Shown in pieces: positions 52,253-60,183 of a stretch of 64,000 nucleotides of DNA. Within the stretch, counting starts at the first letter, position 1; every line of letters starts with the position of its first letter. The DNA is from JAGRKR01 sp041397725. GTDB lineage: Bacteria > Pseudomonadota > Alphaproteobacteria > Rhizobiales > Hyphomicrobiaceae. The stretch lies in assembly GCA_041397725.1 (NCBI GenBank), contig JAWKVZ010000004.1, positions 186,001 through 250,000 of the forward strand. The letters are read 5' to 3'. Under the pieces are notes generated by a model. The model ran no database searches and was not told the origin of the DNA. It worked only from the letters and a program-made list of their open reading frames with translations. The position numbers and the translations under genes are program-made.

Positions 52253-53223
52253 TGGAAATTGTCCTTCGAGCGCGACATGAGATCGATGAACACGTCCTCG
52301 AGCGTGGCCTCGTCGCGCACCCAGCGATAGGCGCCATCCGCCTGAAACGGCGCGACGGCTGCCGAAAGCCGCGCATCGTCACGGCCTGACACGTGCAGAC
52401 TGGCACCGAACGGCGCGACCATGTCGACGCCGTCCCGCTGTCGCAAGGCCTGGGCCAGTTCGTGCAACCCCGGCCCCGTCACCGTCCACGTCGCCAGCCC
52501 CGCGCGCTCGATCACATCCCGGACCGACCCCTGTGCGAGCAAATTGCCGTAGGCGATGTAGGCAATCTCGTGGCAGCGCTCGGCCTCGTCCATGTAGTGC
52601 GTGGAGACCAACACGGTCAGGCCCCCGGCGGCCATGGCGTGGATCTGTTCCCAGAAGTCGCGGCGGGCCTTGGGATCTACGCCCGCTGTCGGCTCGTCCA
52701 GCAGCAGCAGGTCCGGCCCTGGCAGGATGCATGCACCGAGCGCCAGCCTCTGCTTCCAGCCTCCGGAAAGCTCGCCGGCGAGTTGCTCCTCCCGGCCGCT
52801 CAACCCGAGCCGTTCGATGGCTTCGGCGGCCCGTTCACTCGGTCGGCTCATGCCGTAGATGCGGGCGACGAACTCGAGGTTCTCGCGGATCGACAGATCC
52901 TGATAGAGGCTGAAGCGCTGCGTCATGTAGCCGACGTGAGGCTTGATGCGCTCGCTCTCGCGGATGATGTCGAAGCCGAGACAGCGACCGCGCCCCGCAT
53001 CCGGCGTCAGAAGACCGCAGAGCATGCGGATCGTCGTCGTCTTGCCGGAGCCGTTCGGGCCGAGAAAGCCGTAGATCTGGCCACGCCGGACGCGCATCGA
53101 GAGATCACGCACGACGGTGCGACCCGAGAACGACTTGGTGAGCCCCTCGACGTCGATCACGTAGTCCGCGTCGCCATCGGTCCGGCGCAGGCGGGGTGCC
53201 TCTTCACGGCTAGTGGTGGGCAT
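52249..53223 (-). CDS. ABC transporter ATP-binding protein (YbhF-like)
   Basis: A 324-residue ATPase with one nucleotide-binding domain: Walker A GPNGSGKTT (about residues 55-63), signature LSGGWKQRLALG (about 151-162) and Walker B LLLLDEPTAGVD (about 170-181), with the H-loop in VLVSTHYMDE. E. coli YbhF carries two such domains in tandem (578 residues), so this is the half-size form. A C-terminal extension of about 80 residues follows the core. Its start overlaps the HlyD-type gene by 14 bases. Confidence 0.92.
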   Translation of the reverse strand: MPTTSREEAPRLRRTDGDADYVIDVEGLTKSFSGRTVVRDLSMRVRRGQIYGFLGPNGSGKTTTIRMLCGLLTPDAGRGRCLGFDIIRESERIKPHVGYMTQRFSLYQDLSIRENLEFVARIYGMSRPSERAAEAIERLGLSGREEQLAGELSGGWKQRLALGACILPGPDLLLLDEPTAGVDPKARRDFWEQIHAMAAGGLTVLVSTHYMDEAERCHEIAYIAYGNLLAQGSVRDVIERAGLATWTVTGPGLHELAQALRQRDGVDMVAPFGASLHVSGRDDARLSAAVAPFQADGAYRWVRDEATLEDVFIDLMSRSKDNFQ

Positions 53224-54217
53224 GCGCGTCTCCGGGCTTTGCGGGCGCGGCGGTCAAATCGACGGTCACGGGCTGGCCGACACGCAAGGCCTCGGGCTCG
53301 TCAGGCCGCGCCTCGACGCGGAACACGAGCTTGGCCCGCTCCTCGAGGCTGTAGATGACCGGTGGCGTGAACTCCGCCTCGCGCGAGATGAAGCTGATCC
53401 GGGCCGAATAGCGCTTCGGGCAGCCGTCGCAGGAGATGGTCACGCGCAGACCCGTCGACACGCGCGGCAACAGCGCCTCCGGCACGAAGAAGCGCAGCTT
53501 CATGTTGCCCGGCGGCAGCAGAGCCAGCACGGGTCGACCGGCTCCCACCACTTCACCGGGGCGGAAGTAGATTTCCTGCACGAGCCCACCTTGCGGCGCT
53601 GCCACCGAGCGCTGGAGACGCCGGGTCTCGGCGGCAGCCAGGCGCGCCTCGGCCTGCCGAACGGCCTGGCGCGCGGCCTCGACGTCCTCGCTGCGCGAGG
53701 CAAGCTCCGCCACCTTGATCTGCCGCCGCACCTCCTCGAGCGAGGCCTGATCCCTTTCGAAGGCGGCCTTGGCCTGATCGAGTCTGCTCTTCGGGCTGAC
53801 GCCCTTGGCCACGAGCTGCCTGACGCGCGCAAATTCCGACTGCGACAGCGCCAGGGCAGCAGCCGCACGGCTCTCTGCGGCCCGAAGCACGGCGATTTCC
53901 TCGGGGCGCTGCTGCTTGGCCTCGGCACGCGCCAGACGCGCCGACGCCTCGTCGACGGCCGCGCGCGCTGCCCGCCAGTCGGCATCGTAGACCTTCTGCT
54001 CGACCTGGAAGAGCGGGGCGCCGGCGGCGACCTTGTCGCCCTCCTTGACCGTCAGGAGATGGAGACGGCCTGCCTCGTCTGGGCCGATGAACAACATGTC
54101 CGCCTCGATCCAGCCTTGGAACGACACGGGGCGTGATCCGTTGCCGAATATCGCCAGGCTCGCCACGAGCGAGACCAGGATGGCAATGGCGACGAACATT
54201 TTGAGCCGCTGCGTCAT
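53210..54217 (-). CDS. HlyD/membrane-fusion protein (YbhG-like)
   Basis: A 335-residue periplasmic adaptor. One N-terminal anchor helix (MFVAIAILVSLVASLAIFG, about residues 7-25) is followed by the lipoyl half-motif (EAGRLHLLTVKEGDKVAAGAPLFQVE), a long coiled coil (about 75-195) and beta-barrel parts (APQGGLVQEIYFRPGEVVGAGRPVLAL). It links the inner-membrane ABC pump to an outer-membrane channel, which is not encoded nearby. The C-terminus ends with DAHAHH. Both ends overlap neighbouring genes, so translation is coupled. Confidence 0.9.
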   Translation of the reverse strand: MTQRLKMFVAIAILVSLVASLAIFGNGSRPVSFQGWIEADMLFIGPDEAGRLHLLTVKEGDKVAAGAPLFQVEQKVYDADWRAARAAVDEASARLARAEAKQQRPEEIAVLRAAESRAAAALALSQSEFARVRQLVAKGVSPKSRLDQAKAAFERDQASLEEVRRQIKVAELASRSEDVEAARQAVRQAEARLAAAETRRLQRSVAAPQGGLVQEIYFRPGEVVGAGRPVLALLPPGNMKLRFFVPEALLPRVSTGLRVTISCDGCPKRYSARISFISREAEFTPPVIYSLEERAKLVFRVEARPDEPEALRVGQPVTVDLTAAPAKPGDAHAHH

Positions 54218-55110
54218 GGCTGCCCCCCTGGCCGGCGACCGAGGAGCAGCTCGCGATGCGCCTCGATCAGACCATCGACATCGAGCGGCGCGAAGCGCGA
54301 GAACAAGCCGTCCCAGATCACGGTCATGATGAGGGGCGACATGATGAGCTGCGGGAAGCGCGCGGCCGCATCGCTGGCAATCTCGCCCCGACGAACCGCT
54401 TCGTGTGCCAGCGCGGCGAGCACCGGCATGGCCTTGGTCAGGATCTCGCGCCAGTAGAACTCGGCGAGCGCCGGAAATCGTCCACCCTCCGCCAGCAGCA
54501 GGCGCAGGACGTGCTTGCGGCGCGTGCCGAGTATGTCGCGCCTGAAGACCGCGAATATGCGTGCGAGGGCCTCGTCGTAGCTGAGGTGGCGGCGATCCGG
54601 AATCTCCGCAATCTCGGTCGCGACGCTTTCGGCCGCGCTGCGGACCAGCGCCTGGAACAGCGCCTCCTTGTCCGGGAAGTACAAATAGAGCGTGCCCTTG
54701 GCCACCCCCGCAGCCGCGGCGACATCGTCGAGCCTCGCGGAGGCGAAGCCTCGCTCCGAGAAGACGTCGAGCGCAGCCGTCAGAATGGCCTGCCGCCGCC
54801 GCTCCTTGCTCGTTGCGCGGCGGTCGGCAGCCGGCCATGGCGGCGCCGTCTCTGCGGGCGAGCGGGCCGTGGCCGGACGCCGGCCAGTGGCCTCGCTCTT
54901 CAGCTTGCCGGGCTTCGCCTTCCCGGCCATGGACTTGCCCGATTGTTTGCCGTCAGCGCGCGCTTGTGCCGTCCGACGCCCCGCACGCACCGGTGCAGTG
55001 GCGGCCTCAGGCGACACCGCCATGGACCGCGCCCTGCTTTTGCGCGCTTTGCCGGCAGCCGGCGCCACCGCGCCCCTCGCCTTGCCCCGGCCGGTTCGGC
55101 TCGTGCTCAC
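54214..55110 (-). CDS. TetR-family regulator with long basic N-terminal tail (CecR-like)
   Basis: A 298-residue repressor. The helix-turn-helix domain (about residues 102-150: RRQAILTAALDVFSERGFASARLDDVAAAAGVAKGTLYLYFPDKEALF) is typical TetR, and the C-terminal part (about 160-290) is the ligand and dimer region. The first 100 residues are an unusual Lys/Arg/Ala/Pro-rich disordered tail, absent from most TetR proteins, which could add non-specific DNA binding. Its stop overlaps the HlyD start by ATGA. The inverted repeat 50 bp upstream of its start is the probable operator, giving autoregulation of the whole pump operon. Confidence 0.9.
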   Translation of the reverse strand: MSTSRTGRGKARGAVAPAAGKARKSRARSMAVSPEAATAPVRAGRRTAQARADGKQSGKSMAGKAKPGKLKSEATGRRPATARSPAETAPPWPAADRRATSKERRRQAILTAALDVFSERGFASARLDDVAAAAGVAKGTLYLYFPDKEALFQALVRSAAESVATEIAEIPDRRHLSYDEALARIFAVFRRDILGTRRKHVLRLLLAEGGRFPALAEFYWREILTKAMPVLAALAHEAVRRGEIASDAAARFPQLIMSPLIMTVIWDGLFSRFAPLDVDGLIEAHRELLLGRRPGGQP

Positions 55111-55159
55111 AAGCAGCCCCTCCTGTCTCGAACGACCTTCGCTGACGTCTCTCAGAAAT

Positions 55160-55177
55160 TGACTGACCAGTCAGTCA
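55160..55177. promoter_or_regulatory. TetR/CecR-type operator
   Basis: TGACTGACCAGTCAGTCA consists of perfect 8-bp arms around CA. It resembles operators of CecR/AcrR-like TetR proteins. It lies 50 bp upstream of the tetR start and in the only promoter region of the four-gene operon, so binding by the encoded regulator is likely. Confidence 0.7.
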
Positions 55178-55752
55178 TTATATGAGCAACGGAGTGCCTG
55201 AGGCAATCGCCCCGCTGGATCGAGCTAGCCTGGTGCGGATGGAACCGCGAGGCTGGGTCTCGCTGCCCAGGCTGCCGAATGCGCGTCGGGCGATGGGGCG
55301 TCAGAGCGCAACCGACCGTTGCACTGGGACTGCCACCGCGTCGCCTGCCCTTCGGGCGCTGGCCGGCAGCGGCTGCGGGACTCTGGCATGAACTCCTCCA
55401 GCACAGGCCGCCGGAGCGCGGGCGCGCCCCATCCGCAGGCCGCGAGATCGGCGCGCGCACGGGCGAGAACACGCGCACGCCGACGACCTGCGTCCCGCCT
55501 CGCGGCCTGCCCGACTGCCACGCTCGCCCTCCGCACTGGAAGCCGTCTCACACCGCGACGACTCGCCCTGCGGCAACGAGGAAGGGGAGTCCTGCCGCGC
55601 ACCGGCTTCGCTGTGAGAAATGAGACATTTTCGCCCACTGGCTGGGAGCCATGGCCTTTTGATACCAGTGCAGTTGTGTTAGGAAGTTCACGAGCGCCGG
55701 CTGCAACGCGGGTGGGGAAGAACGAACGAGCAGGGGTGGGATTCCAGGGATC
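55178..55752. promoter_or_regulatory. Long intergenic region upstream of fabA
   Basis: About 575 bp without a supported gene. Open frames here are GC-skew shadows with Arg/Ala/Ser-rich translations. The part from 55618 to 55690 is less GC-rich and contains TTGATA (55659-55664), which may be a -35 element for the fab operon, but a matching -10 is poor. In some rhizobia irr lies upstream of fabA; it is not here. Confidence 0.4.
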
Positions 55753-56286
55753 ATGGCGGAGCGCCGCACGAGCTACGAATTCGAGGATCTGTTGACGTGT
55801 GCGCGGGGCGAGCTGTTCGGCCCCGGCAATGCTCAGCTGCCGATGCCACCAATGCTGATGTTCGATCGCATCGCGGCCGTCAGCGACAGCGGCGGGCCGC
55901 ACGGCAAGGGCCAGATCGTGGCGGAGCTCGAGATCAAACCGGATCTCTGGTTTTTCCCCGTTCATTTCAAGGGCGACCCCGTTATGCCAGGCTGCCTTGG
56001 CCTGGACGCGCTCTGGCAGTTGACCGGCTTCTTCCTCGGCTGGATGGGCGCCCCGGGACGCGGGCGCGCGCTCGGCGTGGGCGAGGTCAAGTTCACCGGC
56101 ATGGTTCGCCCCACGGTGAAGAAACTCGAGTATGTCGTAGACATGAAGCGCGTGATCCTTCGCAAGCTCAAGCTCGGGATCGCCGACGGGGTCATGAAGG
56201 CGGACGGCGAGGTCATCTATTCTGCGACCGATCTCAAGGTCGGCCTCTTCGATGACGGCATGGACGCGAGCCCGGTTGGCGCGTAA
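55753..56286 (+). CDS. fabA: 3-hydroxydecanoyl-ACP dehydratase/isomerase
   Basis: A 177-residue enzyme that dehydrates 3-hydroxydecanoyl-ACP and isomerises the trans-2 to the cis-3 double bond, the entry into unsaturated fatty acids. The active-site His is in FFPVHFKGDPVMPGCLGLDALWQL (about residue 75) and the catalytic Asp in the LDALWQ helix. GVGEVKFTGMVRPT follows. The length matches E. coli FabA (172). It is first of fabA-fabB-fabI. Confidence 0.95.
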   Translation: MAERRTSYEFEDLLTCARGELFGPGNAQLPMPPMLMFDRIAAVSDSGGPHGKGQIVAELEIKPDLWFFPVHFKGDPVMPGCLGLDALWQLTGFFLGWMGAPGRGRALGVGEVKFTGMVRPTVKKLEYVVDMKRVILRKLKLGIADGVMKADGEVIYSATDLKVGLFDDGMDASPVGA

Positions 56287-56403
56287 CCTCGCCAGCGGGG
56301 ACTTGCAGATCGTCGGCTGTGAAGGCATAGGCCTCCTCGTTTGCGTCCACATGGTTCGCGCCGGGGTCCGCGATCTCGCAATGCACTGAGGATGGATACT
56401 GCG

Positions 56404-57636
56404 ATGAGACGAGTTGTCGTCACCGGCATGGGGATTGTCTCCAGCATTGGCAACAGTGCGCAGGAGGTTCTGGCATCGCTTCGGGAAGCCAAGAGCGGTC
56501 TCTCCAGGGCGGAGACCTATGCCGAGCTCGGTTTCCGCTGTCATGTGCACGCCGAGCCGCAGATCGACTGGCAGCAGATGGTCGATCGCAAGCCGCGCCG
56601 CTTCATGGAGGCCGGCGCCGCCTGGAACTACATCGCAATGAAGCAGGCGATCCAGGATGCCGGCCTCGAGGACAAGGACGTCACGAACGAGCGCACAGGC
56701 CTGATCGTCGGCTCCGGCGGCCCCTCGACCCGCGCAATCGTCCGCGCCGCCGACACTGCGCGCACCAAGGATCCCAAGAAGGTCGGCCCGTTCGAGGTGC
56801 CCAAGGCGATGTGCTCGGGCGTCTCGGCCGCGCTCGCGATTCCCTACTCGATCCGTGGCGTCAACTACTCCATCTCGTCCGCCTGCGCCACGTCCTCGCA
56901 CTGCATCGGTAACGCCACCGAGCTCATCCAGATGGGCAAGCAGGACATCATCTTCGCGGGCGGCGCCGAGGAACTCGACTGGACGCTGTCGGTCCTCTTC
57001 GATTCCATGGGCGCCATGTCCTCGCGCTTCAACGACACGCCGGCAAAGGCCAGCCGCGCCTTCGACGTCAATCGCGACGGTTTTGTCATTGCGGGCGGTG
57101 CCGGCGTGCTGGTGCTCGAGGAGCTGCAGCACGCCAAGGCGCGCGGCGCCAAGATCTACGCCGAGATGGCCGGCTACGGCGCGACCTCCGACGGCTTCGA
57201 CATGGTCGCCCCCTCGGGCGAGGGCGCGATGCGCTGCATGCGCATGGCGCTCCAGGGATTCGATGGCAAGGGCCTGGGCTGCCAGGTCGACTATATCAAC
57301 CCGCACGCCACCTCGACCCCGGTCGGCGACCTCAAGGAATGCGAGGCTTTGCGGGAGGTCTTCGGGAACAACATCCCGCCGATCTCGGCCACCAAGTCCA
57401 TCACGGGCCATTCGCTCGGCGCGTCGGGCGTGCAGGAAGCGATCTACTCACTACTGATGATGAACAACGGCTTCATCTGCGAGTCGGCCAACATCGAAGA
57501 GCTGGACCCGGTTTTCTCGGACATCCCGATCGTCCGCGAGCGTCGCGACGGGGTCGAGCTTAACTGTGTCATGTCCAATAGCTTCGGATTTGGCGGCACC
57601 AATGCGACATTGGCGTTCAAGCGTTTCACCAACTAA
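56404..57636 (+). CDS. fabB: 3-oxoacyl-ACP synthase I
   Basis: A 410-residue condensing enzyme that elongates cis-3-decenoyl-ACP, working with FabA. MRRVVVTGMGIVSSIGNS is the canonical start, hence ATG 56404, with ATG 56392 possible. The catalytic Cys is in SISSACATSSHCIG (about residue 164). The His residues are in NPHATSTPVGD (about 300) and KSITGHSLGASG (about 335). The Cys-His-His triad is complete. The gap to fabA is 117 bp and to fabI 197 bp. Confidence 0.95.
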   Translation: MRRVVVTGMGIVSSIGNSAQEVLASLREAKSGLSRAETYAELGFRCHVHAEPQIDWQQMVDRKPRRFMEAGAAWNYIAMKQAIQDAGLEDKDVTNERTGLIVGSGGPSTRAIVRAADTARTKDPKKVGPFEVPKAMCSGVSAALAIPYSIRGVNYSISSACATSSHCIGNATELIQMGKQDIIFAGGAEELDWTLSVLFDSMGAMSSRFNDTPAKASRAFDVNRDGFVIAGGAGVLVLEELQHAKARGAKIYAEMAGYGATSDGFDMVAPSGEGAMRCMRMALQGFDGKGLGCQVDYINPHATSTPVGDLKECEALREVFGNNIPPISATKSITGHSLGASGVQEAIYSLLMMNNGFICESANIEELDPVFSDIPIVRERRDGVELNCVMSNSFGFGGTNATLAFKRFTN

Positions 57637-57680
57637 CCCGTCGCCCTTCTGGCCGGGTGTTGTAAATCTGCACTTGAACG

Positions 57681-57704
57681 TTGATCACGACATCACGAGA
57701 TCAA
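57681..57704. promoter_or_regulatory. Inverted repeat between fabB and fabI
   Basis: TTGATC and GATCAA are perfect arms with a 12-bp centre. The flanks extend the symmetry (GAAC before, GTTC after) with one bulged G. It may be an operator for fabI or a processing hairpin. No known fatty-acid regulator consensus was recognised. Confidence 0.35.
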
Positions 57705-57833
57705 GTTCTGGTCAGTTTTGTCGTGAGTTTGAGCACCATGGGCGAAGAAAAGCCGGCGCGGGCCTTTCAAGGCAGGGTCCAGCCGTGGTCGTGGGCCTGG
57801 AGCGGTCGTTATGAGCGAGAGCGGAAGGCGAGC

Positions 57834-58694
57834 ATGAGTACACAGGATATTGCCCAGCCGGGACCGCTGATGGCTGGAAAGCGCGGATTGGTCATGGGGG
57901 TCGCGAACGAGCGATCGATCGCCTGGGGCATCGCCCGCGTTTTGGCCGGACAAGGCGCCAAGCTGGCATTCACCTACCAGGGTGAGGCGTTCGGCAGGCG
58001 CGCGGTTCCGCTGGCGGAGTCGGTCGGCTCGGAGATCATCGTCCCCTGCGACGTCGGAGACATCAAGACCGTGGACGCGGCCTTCTCGCAGATCGAGAAG
58101 ACCTGGGGCGGGCTCGATTTCGTCGTGCACGCGCTGGCCTTTTCCGACCGTCGCGAGCTCGCGGGCCGCTATGCGGAAACCTCCCGCGAGAACTTCGTGA
58201 ACACGATGGTCATCTCGTGCTTCTCCTTCACCGAGGTCGCCAAGCGCGCGGCCGCGCTGATGCCCAATGGCGGCTCGCTGCTCACCCTCACCTACGGCGG
58301 CGCCACCCGCGTCGTGCCATCGTACAACGTGATGGGCATCGCCAAGGCTGCGCTGGAGGCGAGCGTGCGCTATCTCGCCACCGACTTCGGCCCGCAGGGC
58401 GTCCGGGTTAACGCCCTCTCGGCAGGCCCCATGCGCACGCTGGCCGGTGCCGGCGTGTCGGATGCCCGCACGATCTTCAACTACCAGAAGGACCACTCGC
58501 CGCTGAAGCGCACCCCGACGCTCGACGAGGTCGGCGGCTCGGCGCTCTACCTGCTTTCCGATCTGTCGGGGGCGGTCACCGGCGAAGTCCACTATGTCGA
58601 CTGCGGTTACAGCACCGTCGCCATGCCGTCACTCGATGCGCTGAAGTCGCTCGAGGCCGATGCGGAGGCGGCCGGCCGAGGCGCAACGGACTGA
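57834..58694 (+). CDS. fabI: Enoyl-ACP reductase (NADH), FabI
   Basis: A 286-residue short-chain dehydrogenase that finishes each fatty-acid elongation cycle and is the target of triclosan. RGLVMGVANERSIAWGIA is the cofactor loop typical of FabI. The catalytic Tyr and Lys are in SYNVMGIAKAALEASVRYLA (Tyr-x6-Lys, about residues 163-170). SAGPMRTLAGAGV is the substrate loop. The ATG at 57834 has GGAAGG upstream. The C-terminal tail of about 20 residues is variable. Confidence 0.95.
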   Translation: MSTQDIAQPGPLMAGKRGLVMGVANERSIAWGIARVLAGQGAKLAFTYQGEAFGRRAVPLAESVGSEIIVPCDVGDIKTVDAAFSQIEKTWGGLDFVVHALAFSDRRELAGRYAETSRENFVNTMVISCFSFTEVAKRAAALMPNGGSLLTLTYGGATRVVPSYNVMGIAKAALEASVRYLATDFGPQGVRVNALSAGPMRTLAGAGVSDARTIFNYQKDHSPLKRTPTLDEVGGSALYLLSDLSGAVTGEVHYVDCGYSTVAMPSLDALKSLEADAEAAGRGATD

Positions 58695-58727
58695 GCGTCG
58701 GGCAACACCGGAATACCAGTGCAGCTT

Positions 58728-58756
58728 GGGGCGGATCACGCGAAGTGGTCCGCCCC
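58728..58756 (+). terminator. Strong stem-loop after fabI
   Basis: GGGGCGGATCAC pairs with GTGGTCCGCCCC (12 bp, one G-T) around a 5-base loop, 33 bases after the fabI stop. The following bases GCTTCGTTC are only partly T-rich. It is a probable terminator of the fab operon. Confidence 0.6.
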
Positions 58757-58992
58757 GCTTCGTTCATGCGCCCGGCACCGCGCGCGTGATCGAGCGCGAC
58801 GGGCACGTTCGCGCGATTTCCTCCGAAACGATCCCCTTCGGCGCGCAATAGTGCCTCCAGGTGTCTGAACGCTGTTACGCAGAAGACACGCATCTGATTA
58901 ATGTTCAGGAACGCGGCTCTCACCTCTGTTGGCGGCCGACTCGGCATCTCACTTGAGATGCATCGGTCTCCGCAGAAGGAAGGTCCAGTGTC

Positions 58993-59979
58993 ATGTTCCC
59001 CGCTCCCGCACGTTACCTCGCGACAGTAGGGCTCCTCGCCCTCTTCATCGCCCCTCATTCAGCCTCCGCCGCCGAGCCGGCGGTCTCCGGGCCGGTCGCA
59101 GTTAAGCACTCACCAAGCGCCGATCAGGTCGACCTCGCTGCACGAAGGCCACTCGGCAAGGTCAAGAGGCCCATCAGGCCGCTGGGAAAGGTTAAGAGAC
59201 CCATCAGGCCACTGGGAAAGGTTAAGAGACCCATCAGGCCGCTGGGCAAGGCCAAGAAGCCGTTCATTTCGAACTTCTGCCGGCGCTTCCCGAGCAATCC
59301 GAGATGCCGGAAGGTGGCGGGACCGGTGGCAATACCGTTCTGCCGGCGCTTTCCGCACCACCCGGTCTGCAGGAAGCCCGGACCGGTGGCCACACCCTTC
59401 TGCCGGCGCTTTCCGCACCACCCGGTCTGCCGCAAGCCGCGGCCTGACCAGCACGTGTCGCCCTTCTGCCGGAGGCATCCCCATCACCGGGCTTGCCGCA
59501 TCATCATCGTGGAGCGGCCGCCAATGTTCATCGCGCCCCGGCCGTTCGTTCCGGCGGCCCCTCGGTTCGTGACCCCCGCTACGCCCCGTCCCGCAAGCTG
59601 CGGCTACCAGTTCACGGACTGCTGCCACCTCGAGAACGGCATGTGCCTGAGCACCTGTCAGCAGGAAGGCGGATGCACGAAGGCCTCGCAGTGCACGGCC
59701 GAGGTCAACCCTCAGCCCGCGAGCTGGCCGTTCCCATCCTGCGGCTACAAGCACGGTGAGTGCTGCCAGTCCGCGAACGGCACCTGCTTGAGTCAGTGCA
59801 CCCAGGCGAACGGCTGCCGGACCTCGGCTCAGTGTGTGAAGGCCGCCGAACCGCCGCAGCAGCCGCAGGCTCCCGAAGGCTCCGCGCCGGAAGGCACGGA
59901 TCCCCAGCAGCCGCAGGCCCCTATGCCTCCGCAGGGCGCCGCACCTCCGCAGTCGCAGGGCTTCGGGGCTCTTCGGTAA
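58993..59979 (+). CDS. Secreted Cys/His-rich repeat protein, unknown function
   Basis: A 328-residue exported protein. A signal peptide (MFPAPARYLATVGLLALFIAPHSASA, about residue 26) is followed by three copies and one degenerate copy of the basic decapeptide RPLGKVKRPI (about 52-92). Four copies of an FCRRFPxHPxCRK unit follow (about 95-170). After a Pro-rich link come two copies of the seven-Cys module C-x6-CC-x6-C-x3-C-x5-C-x5-C (residues 203-234 and 250-281), and then a Gln/Pro/Gly tail. The seven-Cys pattern is like disulfide knots; the FCRRFPHHPVC units could bind metal or form disulfides. Neither part was recognised as a named family. A terminator-like hairpin follows. Confidence 0.8.
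   Translation: MFPAPARYLATVGLLALFIAPHSASAAEPAVSGPVAVKHSPSADQVDLAARRPLGKVKRPIRPLGKVKRPIRPLGKVKRPIRPLGKAKKPFISNFCRRFPSNPRCRKVAGPVAIPFCRRFPHHPVCRKPGPVATPFCRRFPHHPVCRKPRPDQHVSPFCRRHPHHRACRIIIVERPPMFIAPRPFVPAAPRFVTPATPRPASCGYQFTDCCHLENGMCLSTCQQEGGCTKASQCTAEVNPQPASWPFPSCGYKHGECCQSANGTCLSQCTQANGCRTSAQCVKAAEPPQQPQAPEGSAPEGTDPQQPQAPMPPQGAAPPQSQGFGALR
59146..59268 (+). repeat. 30-bp in-frame tandem repeat (RPLGKVKRPI)
   Basis: Units 59146-59175, 59176-59205 and 59206-59235 each encode RPLGKVKRPI; the second and third differ at one base. A degenerate fourth (59236-59268) encodes RPLGKAKKPFI. Near identity at silent positions indicates recent duplication. Confidence 0.9.
59275..59499 (+). repeat. Four in-frame FCRRFP repeats, 60-66 bp each
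   Basis: Units begin at 59275, 59338, 59398 and 59464. The second and third share FCRRFPHHPVCRKP with almost identical DNA, while the first (FCRRFPSNPRCRK) and the fourth (FCRRHPHHRACR) are diverged. Each unit has two Cys eight residues apart. Confidence 0.88.
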
Positions 59980-60015
59980 GCGGAGAGGCGAGCAACACGC
60001 GACGTCGCGAAGAGG

Positions 60016-60042
60016 GGCCCGCTGCCAGACCGGCAGCGGGCC
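60016..60042 (+). terminator. Strong hairpin after the repeat-protein gene
   Basis: GGCCCGCTGCC pairs perfectly with GGCAGCGGGCC (11 bp, 5-base loop), 37 bases after the stop. The downstream bases TCGTTG make a weak T tract. It is probably a terminator, so the downstream ATPase gene likely has its own promoter. Confidence 0.6.
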
Positions 60043-60183
60043 TCGTTGCGTCGAGGCGCCGATAGGCCGAGGATGTCTGGAAGGTGAGCGGGTACGCCGC
60101 ACCGACGGAACTTGACCGTCGCAACGCGACAATCCCCATATCGCCTGTAATCGCCCCCTTGCGAAACCCGAGGCCCGGGAGCC

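Noticed and set aside
55225..55752. A gene (for example irr) upstream of fabA
   Set aside because: All frames give Arg/Ala/Ser-rich low-quality translations with no Fur-family His/Cys motifs.
55662..58724. ATACCAGTGCAG present on both sides of the fab genes (55662-55673 and 58713-58724)
   Set aside because: A shared 12-mer is expected many times by chance in 64 kb, the flanks differ, and no known site matches.
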